64,000 nucleotides of DNA from Polytrichum commune. Lineage: Eukaryota; Streptophyta; Polytrichopsida; Polytrichales; Polytrichaceae. Shown in pieces: positions 45,756-58,652 of this stretch; position 1 is the first letter of the stretch, and each line of letters starts with the position of its first letter. The position numbers and the translations under genes are program-made. Location of the stretch: the NCBI GenBank assembly GCA_950295325.1, contig OX485804.1, positions 15,316,001 to 15,380,000 on the forward strand, written 5' to 3'. A model generated the notes under the pieces. It was not told where the DNA came from, did no database searches, and worked only from the letters and a program-made list of their open reading frames with translations.

Positions 45756-46184
45756 TTAAAGTTTGGTTTCCAAGGGTGGAGATTTAGTTGATGTATTCCA
45801 TATTTCGTTGGGTTCATCCCCAAAGCATAATTGACTCCCTTCTTTTGAGCTAAATGTAAATATAAAACATCGTTGATGCAAGATGTGAACCTTGGTAATT
45901 GTAGTGTTTGGACCTACAAATGTGACATCTACCCATTGTTGGAGTTTTGTTCTAGTTGGGTATCTGGTGGAACAAATTCCAATGAGAGAGACTTTTGCAA
46001 AGGCACTAGTGTCCTCATTCAAACTAGCTATCAAATCGAGGGGAAGGTTGGGTTTGAGAACGAGCTTGGAAGGTAAAGGCATCACCCTAACAACGCCCAG
46101 AGTATTTGTCCAACGTGGTGCATTGGCTGGAGCCATCTGATCGCTATTGGATCCTCCAAGCACTAGATCTACTGAGAAATACAA
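45756..46184 (-). pseudogene. possible LINE ORF1 fragment (DUF4283-like)
   Basis: The frame contains KVSLIGICSTRYPTRTKLQQW, then DVTFVGPNTTITKVHILHQR and CFIFTFSSKEGSQLCFGDEP. A W followed by a 'hydrophobic-x-R-x-F-x-F-x-F-x-S-x-E' strand is the usual look of DUF4283, found at the start of plant LINE ORF1 and zinc-knuckle proteins. Downstream, other frames hold cysteines (NVHKYKCPRNN) but several stops. Probably an old LINE relic; a weak, pattern-only call. Confidence 0.3.
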
Positions 46185-47518
46185 AGCAAACCTAGATCAT
46201 ACTTGAGATTAAACAAGCACAACATGGTTGCAAGTGCTTAACTCCTAGATTACCAAGAAGTGCGTGGATATGAAGGCATCCAATTTAACTTAACATTCAT
46301 ATTTATAACATATCAACATACAACAATAATATGTAATGATATCAACATCCAACAACAATGATCAACAATTCATTACATACAAGAAACAACAACAATGATC
46401 AACAATTTATCCATAGCAGGAGTTGAACCTAAAATAACCCATCAACAGGTTGATGGCCATAAATTTATTCTTCTACATACCTAGGTCTTGAAACCTCATA
46501 TTAGATTTGAGGCCACAACATGATAAAAGAGTAACCTAACATACCATACCATATACAAAAATGAAATTCATCAACTATTAGAGTCAAAATCAACAGTATC
46601 ATATTCACCTTCAAGAGGAAAACGCCCTAAAAGGTATCTATGTGGATGTGAAAACAACCATCTAAACTTTGTAAAGTTCCTCCATAAAGCTATGGTTTCC
46701 ATTAGTACGTTATCAAGATCACCACGGAGATCTTCCATAGACACGCGCATAATACATTTTAAACGCTAGCCGTCAACAATGAAATGCAATAACGAAGCAA
46801 AAGCTTCGCCTGTCCGCTATTCACCAAATCGCTACAAGCCTATAACGAACACATAACCTAAACCCTAGAATTAGATGATATTCGGCCCTAGATGAATCAA
46901 ACCGGATAAAATCCACCTTTTTCACAATTCATCCGGGTAAAAATCCTCCCCCTCAAAATGGTTGCCGATTCAAATCCGTTTTTTTATTAAAGCACCGGTT
47001 TCACATCCTCCACTTTCCCAATTCAACCAGACTTTTCACAAAACCAACCGGCCGCCATTACACTAAATACCGGTTCTCCCCGGACATTGCTTGGCGGCAC
47101 TCTTAAGTTTTGTATCTCATCTTTCTTCAAAATTAACGTGTGTATATTGCTTAGAGATTCTACAAGAAAATTTGGAATACAAAGCATATGGATTTGAGGT
47201 AGACTTTTGAGACTCTTTTGAGTATGTCTTACATACAATTTTGAACTCGATAGTGTAAACTTTGGATATTTAGCACAACACTACACTGAAGTGTAAAGAG
47301 GGTAAAACCCTACTAGTTTGTTGATTGAGGTAATAGCTTTTTACTTTGAGGAGGCAAACCTATATGGGAAAGTACCAAATGAGTAGAGATAATTAAGCAA
47401 AGATTTTACTTGAGGGATGGTCCCACCCACCCTCCCGGGTTTTGAAGGATGAAATGGCCTCTAAACAAGAGGATGTACTAAGAAGTGACTGAGCCTGAAA
47501 GTAAGCATAGATTTGCTC

Positions 47519-47569
<51 letters not shown>

Positions 47570-49119
47570 GTCTAGTTCTTGTTCTTGACTAATGCCATGT
47601 TACATAAAAATTTAAATTTAAACTTTAATAGACCTAGCAAAGGTCTCTTATGTAAAGAAAATAATATAAACTCTGATGGTACTATATCTACACACATGGA
47701 AAGAAGTCATACTTACCATGGAACGGATGTAACAAAGATACAAATGAATGAAGTAAAAATAGGGTTACAAGAACTTACCATACGTAAGTACTACAATATA
47801 AGCCCTTAACCCTAAAAAAGAACTATTTTTTTACCATTCACGCAAGTGAGAGGTGCGGCGAGCTCTGAGTATACACATTAGGGTAATAAATACGTGCTTG
47901 AAGTAAGAGTAACTAGGGTTCATCACCAATAGGAGTTTTCTACTTGGAGTAACCCAATCATGGCAAAAGAACATGTTTGAACACCCATATGTTGTCTTAT
48001 AATGAGTGTTAGAGGTTGGAATATTTTGGTGCATTTGAAATGAACTACATGTGTGTGACATGGATAACAACTGGGTCCTGTTGTTATATACCACGTGTAC
48101 GTAACTAATCCTCAATTGTTTGTTGGTTGGTTGCATGGGCACATGTGAGGCAGGCCCTTCACACAATCAATGCAGTGATGTATTATGATTATGACATTTT
48201 ATGCACAGATATTGGTTGAGGTTACTAGGTACTTCTCCTTAGTAAGTACAACATACATGTGGTGTTATAGTTAGATGTACTTGATAAGGAGGCAAGAAGG
48301 TTGGCAATTAGCTTCCAAAGCATGGGATAGTTAACATCATACATGAGGGGATGAATACCATATGATGGCAAAAAATCCAAATAGGGTATGTATTCTTGCA
48401 AGGCAAACTAGGCATGCAAATGTATGTGTGTAGTACAACACATACCATGAGACATTAGGCAAATGACTCTATTATGCAATGTGGTACTATACTATCAAAT
48501 AGGAAATGGCATGAAACATGTATGGAGAGGGTTTTGAAGATGTTCCCACCCACCCACCCTTGTATTGCAAAGAGGAAGAAATTGAAGGATTTGGCCTCCG
48601 AAAAGACGAAGTACAAACTTGATACAAGTTTTGAATAGTCAGCTCTCAAGTATCGACTATGGATCGCCCCATGTCGGGGCAATAACAAGTGGAGGCATAG
48701 TATGAGCTACATGCACACAAAATATGTCCATTGTGACATAAATAAGTGAGTGAAGGCTCCAACGCAGGCAAAGTCATGGACTTGCCAAGTTTACATTTTA
48801 ATGAACTATGTAAAAGGCATTAGAAGCAAGCATGGCATGTAAGTTGTGGTCCCACATCTTCACAATCATGAGGTGTTAGGCAAAACATAATAGGTTTTTC
48901 AAGAAGGACTTCAACCTACACAAAAGCTAGCGCAAAACCAAGATGGGTGGTACGAATTGATGCCTCCATATGACCAAAATGGGCTATGGGAACTTCGCAC
49001 TTGGAATTAGGTGAGAAATTAAGATATGATTCAAATGTTTTGAGTTGCATCTCTTCCAAATCCGCTTTGAATTGTGAATTCCATGAAATTATCAACATAT
49101 ATAGATTGGATCACTCTAA
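46185..49119. other. intergenic, no gene recognised
   Basis: AT-rich DNA with a (TC)21 run at 47525-47566 and tandem 'caacaatgatcaacaat' near 46340-46405. No supported gene. Confidence 0.45.
47525..47566. repeat. (TC)n microsatellite
   Basis: About 21 uninterrupted dinucleotide units. Confidence 0.95.
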
Positions 49120-49516
49120 GGGCATTTCAACACAAAAATCATTATGCCATGATGGCTTTTGAGAATCCTTGAATTCTCATTGGTTGAGAGTGTCACTGGC
49201 CCTTGTTTTAGGTTTACATGAGGGTAGTTTTGGAGCACAACCCAAAACATTTTCAGTGACCCTAAAATCTACATGGAATCCCACATGGCAAGTATGGATA
49301 ATATTGTCCAAGATTGTAAAGACTTTTTGGGGGATGGCTCTTGAAGTTAGGCTCGATGAAATTTACGGTGGGAATTTGGGTTCACACTAAAGTTTGTGCC
49401 CTCCAAAAGACTTTGAACTATAGTCCATGAACTTCTCTATGCTCTCATCCAAAAAGTGGCGTATCATGGTCATTTAATAAGAGTCACGACCTAGTGTCTT
49501 TGGTGTAAACATGCCC
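49120..49516. mobile_element. MITE candidate, TAA-flanked
   Basis: Starts GGGCATTTCAACAC after TAA (49117-49119) and ends with the complement of GGGCATGTTTACACC before TAA (49517-49519). About 10 of 14 end positions match. 397 bp, no ORF. Contains 'aatctacatgga' and 'cacatgg' blocks like the other MITEs in this window, suggesting the same PIF/Harbinger lineage. Confidence 0.6.
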
Positions 49517-49519
49517 TAA

Positions 49520-52500
49520 ATACCTAGACTTGCCAAAGTGTCCACAATAGGTGCAATTGCCTTAGTTCATCTCTAGGTCATGCCCCATATGTTGGCTTCT
49601 TGAGTGGCTCATTCTTGCCTAAACTTCACAATCACAAGAACACATGCCACACTTGCATATAATGGCCAACTATGTATACAATTTATGAACCGGTCACCAA
49701 ACATGGGGGTGGGAGATGAAAGTGGGCGGTTCCATGCATTGGACTCATAAATGTTTTTCAAGAAAGACCACAAAATTCAATAATATTCTAAGTCTGTGGG
49801 ATGTGAAGTCATCGTAGGGTAGAATATCCACAATTTTATTGAAGCATACATGTGGCGGAATTCAAGGGAGTATATGGGGGAGGATTGATGATGGCCATAT
49901 CCTATGTTTTTGGGCAAAACAAATAGTTGAGTGAGGTAGTGTAGCCTAGAGGAATTTGGATTTTTTCTTCAGGAAAATAAAGACAATCATGAAGCCTATT
50001 CAAAAGGACATGTCTCCTCCTTCCACTTGTCAGGGGGTTTCTTTTTCTTTTTCTTGGTCCCAAAATTATCATTAAAGGGTCTAAACACACACCCAAATGT
50101 TCAATGAACTGGACAATACTCTAGAGTTGAAATGGACGTCATAGTTTATGGGTGGGAAATTTTGCCAAGGTGTTTTTCTTTTGTTCTTTTTCTTTTTGTG
50201 GAAGGGGGGGGGGGGGGAGCTTTGAAAAATATCCCCATGCTTTGAGATTGTTGTACTCAACACCTAAATTTTAAAACTAGTGGACCTAGTAGGACTCAAC
50301 TCTAACCCTTGTTCTCCACCCAATTCATACCCAAATTTAAAAGATTACAGTGGGTCTTCTCCCAAAAGGTTCTCATGGACACAAGTGTTATGAATTCATA
50401 GAGGTTAAAGCGTGAAAATCTGAACTAACATTTAAGTATATTTGGCTAAGCCACTTGTCCAAACAAAGAAAGGGATGTGCATTTTTGGGGACAAAAACAT
50501 CAAACGACAATAACAAAAACAACAACATAAAAATCACAACTTCAAATGTTTGTGTTTCATCTTTGCCGACCACCGTATTTGTGTAGTTTTGTGATCTATT
50601 TTATGTCACATTGATGATTGAAATTGTCCAAAATTCATGCATAAATCCAAATATACTTAAAATCCTAGTCTCTGGAAGTCCATGGCCTCACCTAAACTCT
50701 ATGTTAAAGAGCCTTCACTCATTTGTCACACGACACATTATAATAAACAATTGACAAATTGTGTGCAAATTTGAAACTATGCTAAGCCTCCACTTGGTTT
50801 TCATTCTTAAAATTCATTTATTTTGTGTCCATAGTACATCACATCATAAGTGTCCATACTAGTGAGGGAAGAAATGTTTTAGGTTTAACTCTAGTATCCT
50901 AGTTGTGATATCTATCTGTTTGTTCAGCCAATTGGGAGACAAATTGAAGAGATGTTAGTTGTTGTCCCTTAATTGCCTTGGCATTCCAATTAGCTTGAAA
51001 CTTTTATGATATACTTCATGCCAAAGCCATTTTGGCCCACTATTGCCCATTATACACATGTATTATGTGTATGTGGAAGCCAAGTTCTTCTTCTTCTTTG
51101 ATTCATATTTTTAAATCTATTGATGAAATGGACAAAAACCTTGAATCGTAAAAAAGAAGGGGTGTATACAAGCATAATACATTCATAGGAGACTTTGAAT
51201 AATCAATTTTGAAGTTCATATGCCTATAGATAAAATTTTATTAAGCCTAGGCCCTCTAGTACATTTGGGTCTATACACACTGATCATTTGCATGCTAGAG
51301 AATTGTGACAAATAAGATTTGAGGCCCTTATGTGGTCACTCTTCTTGGTGAGATACCCACTTTTGAGCGGTGTATAGCAAGTCTTGTCACTGAAAACAAA
51401 CACCAAAAACAACAAGGTTTGTATGTGTTACAATGAGATTGGCCCAAGATTGGGCTATGTGTTCAATATACATTAACTGCTCTAGTTTCAATAGTTGAGG
51501 AATTAGGAGGGCCTATGTGATCACTCATCGCAAAAGATAATCTTCATTTTGATTTATTTAACTCTTCATTGCCCTGGTGGTGCAGGGAAACTCAAGTATG
51601 TGAGCGTAGAGCGGAGAGCGGAGATTGGAGAGCGGAAAATTTAGATTTTGTTGGGTAATTTTAGGAGAAGCAGTGCCTATTTCCGTGGAATTAGAGATAG
51701 TTTGAATTCTATATTTGGAAAGGTACCCCCATTCCCGTGGACATAATAACCCAGAATTGTTTGAGAAACCAACGGATCCTATAGGCGTGGAAGATTGCAT
51801 TTGTTATCAAACATCTTATAGTATATGTTTTCAAATGTATCATATTAAATTAAGGCTGACGTCACCAAATTGAAATCAAAATACCATATACAAAATATTT
51901 TATTGGTTAACAAAATGTAGCCAACCTCAAGACTTACAAAAATGGGTAGTTAGTTAAAATAGCTATATACTCTAGTTTAGGGCCATCTACACCCTATCTG
52001 CCGGGCATGTCCAATATGGGTAAAATGATCCAAAGAACATGCCATAAAACTCCGTCGCACCATAACAGCCTTCCAATTCAGTCCTTAGCTTAGCCAAAGA
52101 CCTCAAAGACAAATCCCCCAAGTCCAACCTTAGAATCCTCTTGGAAATTTTTGAGGTGACGTGCCGGCTCTTTGAGAACAACATGAAGTTCAATTTAAAA
52201 AGTTTGACGAGGTTATGTTTGCGTGCCAAACAAAACTTCCAATTGCTATATAGCAATTGGGATTGGAAGACGGCCAATGTGATTAGTGTGCACAACCATA
52301 AAATAAACCATCCACACTAATAGAAAGTATGGTCCCCCTATAACTAAGATCTCACACTAAGAGCCGAGAGCTAGATTGTTTTGTGACTAGAAGTTAAGAG
52401 ATCCGAATGATGAAGAAAAAATAAAGAATGCAATGCGGATTGACATTATGAATATGAAATAATGGAGAGAAAGAATGAAACTTGCGCCGGATATCAAAAA

Positions 52501-52579
52501 TAAAACCAACACACAACTTTTATTAAAGCCGGATAACAACAACAAACGGAGTTATAATCTCCAAAACCAAAATGATAAA
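49520..52579. other. intergenic, no gene recognised
   Basis: AT-rich; a G-run near 50204-50217 and an imperfect repeat of 'ggagagcgga' near 51612. No supported coding sequence. Confidence 0.45.
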
Positions 52580-52899
52580 CTAAGGGCTTGGAGAACATTC
52601 CCTATCACTCTCCTCACCCTCATTTGCTTCTAACAAGAAAAGATTTCGTGTCCCACGCGAGAAATGACGAACGCGAGGAGGAGATGGGGACTCCGCCTTC
52701 GCAAAACAATCCGCCATTGCACTAGCATACGGGGGAAGCTCAAACGGCTTTGGAGGACTTGAAAACATGTCTCGACGAATGACTGCGACCTCCGCTGGCT
52801 CTCTAAACACCCAAGCAAAAGGATTAGAAACATGATGACACTAGAAAATGAGAATTTGAAATCAAGGCAAACATGGCAAAATATAGAAAGCAAACTTAC

Positions 52900-53895
52900 G
52901 CACAAAGGAATCCGAATGCCCTCTTGGTCATCTTTTGAGGAGGATCAAAGATAGATGTAGACGGTGCGGTAACTGAGCGAGATAAACGCGCAGGCTGGGG
53001 ATCGCGCATGGGGAGTAGGAGTGAATTGAAAATGACGGGGTCACTCTCAAGGGCCACAATATGCCGCTCAAGGGAGCGACATGCTGTAATCGAACCACCT
53101 AAAGCAACGAGAGGTAAAATGTTAGTATGGAAACTAGTCAAGGAAAAATAATAGAAAATTCAAAGTAAAGATGAAGTTGAAAAACAAGGCGTACCTACAC
53201 CACACTGCCAGTCCATAATAACATCATTATTGTCGGTAAGAGTAGCGAGAAGGATGGAAAAAAAAATAGGATGCTTCTCATGGGCACCTTGCCAAGGTAC
53301 CCCATCACTGCGCATCGTCTGGCTGTTCTCATCGGTGAAGGTATTCAACCATCCATCTCGTTGGAGGTTGTAACCATACTCTTGTATGGCCTCCTCCCGC
53401 ACTCTAAGAACGGAGTTAACACGAACAAGAATTTTGATGCTGAACTTCCAAGTCTGCAACAATGAAAATGAAATTAAATTGAAATGAAATGGAATTGAAA
53501 TTGAATTAAAATTGAAATGATAAGCAATACGGAAGGGGAAGAGAGAGAGACTTGCTTACCACTCCAGAGGGAACAACGGGAGATTGGAGGTCCAAATCAT
53601 TCATTCCAAACCAATCTTCCGCGACGTAGAAGTCATAAGTGTGTGCCCAATCGAAAATACTTTTAGAAACACTGGCACTCGCACAATGGGCAAGAACAAG
53701 GACACCATGATCATAGAGGTTAGATTTCGCAAATGCAAAAATACACTCATAGTATGATTCATGGAGCTTGTTCCAAGCAGGAATATCGGTGGAGATGTTC
53801 GGCACCGGCAAATTCTCGGGAATGTCGGCGAAGAGCAAATCGAGGCCCTTGTGAGTTGTTGTCGAGGTATTCACACGGGAACGACCTGCCCCAAC
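52900..53895 (-). other. methyltransferase-like domain of the pseudogene (three exons)
   Basis: First exon: LDLLFADIPENLPV, where motif IV is expected, then a helix and GVLVLAHCAS (motif V-like). Next exon: GAHEKHPIFFSILLATLTDN (motif X-like, as in 'EKP..LL..LI') running into DVIMDWQCGVG. Third exon: GSITACRSLERHIVALESDPVIF, which completes the SAM-binding motif I (D-x-x-x-G-x-G-(x)-T-x-AC...R-x-x-V-x-x-E-x-D). Motif order IV, target region, I is that of beta-class N6-adenine/N4-cytosine methylases. Confidence 0.68.
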
Positions 53896-55984
53896 CTGCA
53901 ATTGAAACTTCATGAGAAAACAAAAAGGAAAGAAATAAGCAAAGCAAAGGAAAAAAAATTGAGAATTGACGAAGGCAAGTATACAAACCTTGGCAATGAA
54001 CTCTTGGATGCGGGTATATGCGGGGAGGGGACCTCCGGCAACCTCGGAATCCAACATTAGTTGAACCATGTCCACATTTTCGATGAGGGAAAGCGTGTTA
54101 GGGGCATCCGAAAAGGTGGCACTGGTATCCAAGAGAGCAGCCTTCCTCTTGCGAGGTAAAGAGAGGAGAGAAGTGCCACTATGAGATGGAGTGGCAAGAG
54201 ATTGTGGATGAAATGCAGATAGAATAACAGAGGGGGCAAGAGAGGGAGCAACGGAGGGAACGATAGATGGATTGTGTGGGAGGGTGGGTGGCTCAACTGG
54301 GGTCTTAGAAGCAGACCGAGTGAGAACTTGGGAAGATGCTTGAGTGGCGGTCTTCTTTGCTCTGCCCTTTCTCTTTGGTGCCTTAGAAGGAGGAGGAGGA
54401 AGCTCAACGATGTCAGACTCCTCCAATGTAACAATGTTATCATCCGGAGTATTACCCATAAGGCTAGCAAACAAAGCCTTCTCTTCCCCGGGGACAAATC
54501 CTGCAGTACAATCCAAGTACCATCCACCACCTTGCAAGTGCAATTCGGAAAACTTGTTTGTTTGCGCAGTCGTGTACACGCAGAGGCTAGAAAAAATATT
54601 CACCCAGTCCGAGAGGTAGTCCGGCAAGGAAGATGAGGCCAATGCATTCTTCACAACCAATTCTCTCATGATATACCTACATGACAAAACAAGAATGTAA
54701 GAAAACCAAGAAAACGAGAAAAAAATGAAATTAAGGAGAGGTGCAAAGTGGAGGATAGATGTATTACCGATAGGCCACACGCTTGATAGCGAGAGCTCCC
54801 TCTTCGAACTCCAAGAGATTATCACCTTTGGCAAAGGCGATGTCAGGCTTATCGCCGAGGTAAGGCTTGAAGGCCTTGTCCCAAAAGACAATCCGCCAAT
54901 GATCAACGTACTCACGAGGGCGCAAGATAGTTTCTGATGCGTCCCAATCAATGTCGACGGAGAGGCTCTCCTCTAAGGTCTCAATTTCAACCGCGACTTC
55001 CTTCTCCAACTGCAGAGAGGGAGATGATTAGATATGAGATAAATGGAATAGAGGAAAATGAAAATGAAGAAGGCCGAGGATTGGATTTACCTGAGCCCAG
55101 AAGGACGCCTTGTGTAGCCAGTCGTCCAAAGCCCTCTCCCTCATAGGCTTGTCGACGGGGAACTTGTTATCTAACCTTTCACGAAGGGGGGCGTTCCACC
55201 AGTAAAGCCACTTAGCTTTGAACGAAGCTTCGACCGGGCATGTGACAATTTTTGCAATTTTTCAATTGTCATGTCCGTCGAAGAGAACTCATTAAAATGA
55301 CGGTCAATCTGTGCATAAAATAAAAATGATTTGAGTTCAAAAGAGTAATAGAGTTGAAGAGTGATTTGGATGAATTGCGTTCAAGAGTGATTTGAATTTA
55401 AAAGAGTACCTCATGAAAGAAATCCTCTCCATTGTCAGGGTGTGCAACGGATATGTACTTCTCAAAAGAACGGGCCCAAATACTTTTGATTGTCCTCTCC
55501 TGGGCCTTGGTCATAACATTCCAAATCTCAGTGGCCGACCTCTCCGCAACGGGTGTGGTCTCACGGTAATGCCTCACTGCAAGGTCTGCTTGAGCCGAAA
55601 TGTCTCTCTGCAAGAAATGATCTTGTAAGTTCATATAATCGGCATGGAAATTATCTATGTTGGAAGCTCTAAATGATTGAATGTACAAACCATACCTTGT
55701 AAAGAAACTTAACGAACACATCCGCGGTCAAGGTACACCAAGTTGGACGACTCTCCTTTATCTTCTCGCATGCTTTGTAGTCAGATGGCGATATGAGATC
55801 CTTGAAGGTGGACAACTCTAACCTTCAAAAAGTACGGATTCGAAGGAGCTTGGCCGGAATGTTTGCCTTGACATAATCATGCTCGGTTGACCTGAGAGAA
55901 AATATGTGAGGAACGTGAGGTGAAAAGAATGGAAAAGAATTGAAACAAAAATGAAAAATGAATGAAAAAAATGAGTGAGCTTAC

Positions 55985-56397
55985 CAATTAATGTCGCTCA
56001 TGGCATTGAGAAATACACCGGTGTATCCTCTAGGGTCAACAACAATGCAATCCACCGAGATATGCCAACTCTTGTCATCGGCGTGGTGGTTATTGATGTG
56101 TCTCCACCAAGCGGTGAGACGATGATTGCCTTCCCAGACGAATAACATCTTCCCGGCGAAATGTGCAAGATCCGGATCCTCCTTGAGCTTGGCGTCAAAT
56201 TCTGTGGAGGCCTCTTGCCAGAGAGGGCTCCAAGAGGCCATAATGCCAAGGAGAATGGGGAGGTCCACGGGAACGTCGTTGAAAGCAGACACGTAAAGAA
56301 CTCGATCACCTTCTCGGTATCCCATTACAAATTCACATTCCAAGCGCTGCACCTCAACCTCACTTATAGGACGAGAGGGAGGGCTCTCAAGCGGCAC
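55985..56397 (-). other. ParB-like domain of the pseudogene
   Basis: This exon part reads CEFVMGYREGDRVLYVSAFN, DVPVDLPILLGIMASWSPLW and KMLFVWEGNHRLTAWWRHI, then WHISVDCIVV. The G-N-H-R-L-x-A-W block followed by a hydrophobic strand matches the signature (G-x-x-R-x-x-A) of ParB/Srx-type domains used in DNA-binding and in ParB-methylase fusions. No helix-turn-helix was recognised after it. Confidence 0.6.
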
Positions 56398-57660
56398 AAA
56401 AGAATGGATAAGTGGGACTTACAGGTTGGCTCAATCCGGAGGCGTTGGATAACACCAATGGAATCCTCTTTTTGTGATTTCCGAAGCTCAAGCTCACACA
56501 CCACGGGATCCGTGTCGGCAACTGCTTGAACGGCATCTTCGCTCATTGCGAGAGCCTAACAAAAACACAAATAGTAAAACCATGCTTAGAAAGCTAGAAC
56601 TCAAAAAACTTGCTCAACAAATTACTCAACAACTATCCAACTCACATATACTTGTAATGGGCCCTGTGAATTGAGACTCTCAACCTGCACAGCTTCAACT
56701 TCAACCGCGGGGGCCGCAAGAACAACATCCTCTCCAGATTGGGGTTGCGATTGCGCAACCTGTGAAGAGTCCATATCCTAAGAACATGGAGAAAATGAGA
56801 ATTTCACAAAGAAAAGTCAATAACTTCGTAACTATAAAAAAACAAATCCTCACAAAAACAATACAAGGCCGAGAGCAAACTACAAATGGAAATGGCCGAA
56901 TGCTAAGTCAAGTGGTAAACTCTAGCACTAACCTACCTACGAATGAGAGGCCTCGGATCCGAGGCCTCTTTTCCTACCTCCTCCTTATGCACTACCCAAA
57001 AGAAAAAGGCCGAGAGAAATCTTATGTGAACACAGCAGTTTGACTTTTAAAGCCCATACATTGTCTCCAAAATGAGGCCTCGGATCCGAGGCCTCTTCAC
57101 AAACCTCTTATTCATATAGTACCCAAAACAAGAAGGCCGAGAGCAATCTTACACGAACATAACATTTAGATTTTTCTAGCATAAAATTCACACAAACATA
57201 AGGTCTCGGATCCGAGGCCTCTTCCCAAAACACATACTTATTCACTACCCAAAACAAGAAGGCCGAGAGCATTCGAAAATGAACATAAGATTTTCATTTT
57301 TCAAGCACATACCTTGACACAAAAATGAGGCCTCGGATCCGAGGCCTCTTCACAAAATACCTACTTATACACTACCCAAAACAATAGGGCCAAGCGCATT
57401 TAAAAATGAGCATAACATTTTAACTTTTCATGCACATACCTTGACACAAAAATGAGGCCTCGGATCCGAGGCCTCTTCCGAATGCCCCTCCTTATGAAAT
57501 ACATACTACAGAAAATGGCCGAGAGAATTCAAAAATGAACCTAACATTTTCATTTTTCAAGCACACAACCTGACTAAAAAATGAGGCCTCGGATCCGAGG
57601 CCTCTTCCAAATGCCCCTCCTTGATGATTTTAAAACCTAACCAATTTACTTGTTACATGG

Positions 57661-57682
57661 CTCACGGGTGTTCACCCGTGAG
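57661..57682. repeat. second palindrome, copy 1
   Basis: CTCACGGGTG, two T, then CACCCGTGAG: a 10-bp perfect stem with a 2-nt loop. Compensatory change relative to the copies at 58055 and 60608 (outer C-G pair replaced by T-A) keeps the pairing. Confidence 0.85.
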
Positions 57683-58054
57683 GTTCACATTTGATGATGT
57701 TCTAGGGGAGGTCACTCCATTGCCAAGTTGCATCACCAAAATGGGTCAAAAGTTTCTCAAATATTTTTGGAAGGTAGATATACATGATATCTATTACGGA
57801 GTAAAATATCATGACCAAATTTGATGATCATATTTTTCTAGAAAACATACCATTTCTACCTAGAATGACGCAAAATTCAACTAAAACAATTACTAGGAAA
57901 AATGAAGATGACAAAAAATTTCAAAAAAATAACCAAAAGGTAAAATCAATGGTTATGAATATAGAGAAAAAAAATCATAATTTTTAAAAATATTTGACAT
58001 GGAGACATCTCCCCGTGATGATGCTAAATCCTACCCAAGTTACTTGTTACATGG

Positions 58055-58076
58055 CCCACGGGTGTTCACCCGTGGG
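58055..58076. repeat. second palindrome, copy 2
   Basis: CCCACGGGTG, two T, then CACCCGTGGG; flanks 'acttgttacatgg' and 'cacacatttgatgatgtt' are shared with copy 1. Confidence 0.85.
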
Positions 58077-58652
58077 GCACACATTTGATGATGTTAAAAC
58101 CTAACTTTTCATGCACATACCTTGACACAAAAATGAGGCCTCGGATCCGAGGCCTCTTCCGAATGCCCCTCCTTAAGAAATACATACTACAGAAAATGGC
58201 CGAGAGAATTAAAAAATGAACCTGACATTTTCATTTTTCAAGCACAAACCTTGACACAAAAAAAAGGCCTCAGATCCGAGGCCTCTTCCCAAAGCTCCTA
58301 CTTATGCACTTAACAAAATACAATCCCCTCCCCCGCAGCTTCAGACCTCTATATCTTCCACGTGTGGTCTCCGAATCTAACAATCAACCACTCTATCGTC
58401 ATCTACGTGAAATGTAGATGCCGATGGACACCTCACTTGCTCCATTTGGGCAAAATTCAAGGAAGTTATGCCTGTTTAAACATTCGCAGTCCCGGGAGCC
58501 ACTCCCTGGGGACTGCTGATCGAGGGCACTAAAAGGAGGCCTCGGATCCGAGGCCTCATTTTGAAACTAGTGTACATACTCAAAAACAAGCAAAGTGCCT
58601 CATTCATACAAGCTATACGTTGAATCAAAAAACCTCAAGTGGCCTCGGCCGA

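Larger units (their letters stand above)
52580..56774 (-). pseudogene. ParB-like / DNA amino-methyltransferase-like gene, three frame lesions
   Basis: ATG at 56774 (MDSSQVAQSQ), stop at 52580. Exons (minus): 56774-56646, 56555-55985, 55892-55696, 55607-55410, 55308-55091, 55009-54768, 54676-53989, 53895-53560, 53453-53195, 53098-52900, 52802-52580. All introns have GT-AG ends and every join keeps phase except at three lesions: near 56400-56420 (frameshift or a collapsed intron after GTAAGT), near 55795-55803 (one extra base) and near 55258-55262 (one base missing in a T5 run). The conceptual product is about 1,090 residues: an N-terminal ParB-like domain, a middle K/R- and P/S-rich linker, and a C-terminal methylase with motif order IV (FADIPE) then I (DWQCGVGGSITAC), the beta class. 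FADIPE departs from the usual (D/S)PP(Y/W), so catalysis is doubtful even without the lesions. Bacterial and phage methylases often have this fusion; a plant copy is unexpected. Confidence 0.72.
56947..58557. repeat. palindrome array, first block (about 127-bp spacing)
   Basis: Nine copies of a 22-bp perfect palindrome, GAGGCCTCGGA followed by its complement TCCGAGGCCTC, start near 56947, 57074, 57200 (one change), 57327, 57454, 57583, 58135, 58265 (changed) and 58536. The spacers carry 'aaggccgagagcaa' and 'caagcacataccttgacaca' in diverged form. The first copy lies about 170 bp upstream of the start codon of the ParB-methylase-like gene. No coding sequence is seen, including in the AT-rich part 57780-58020. 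Confidence 0.9.

Noticed and set aside
46400-46475. tRNA gene or SINE on the minus strand
   Set aside because: A B-box-like GGTTCAACTCC and an A-box-like TGGCCATCAACC exist, but no cloverleaf can be drawn and the spacing is short.
54057-54636. Alternative frames within the 54-kb exon
   Set aside because: Shadows of the K/R- and P/S-rich linker of the pseudogene; exon phase supports only one frame.
55825-55827. In-frame TGA in the third exon of the ParB-methylase pseudogene
   Set aside because: On careful reading the exon starts in another frame (KANNSGQAPSNPYFLK); the lesion is a one-base shift near 55800, and this TGA is out of frame.
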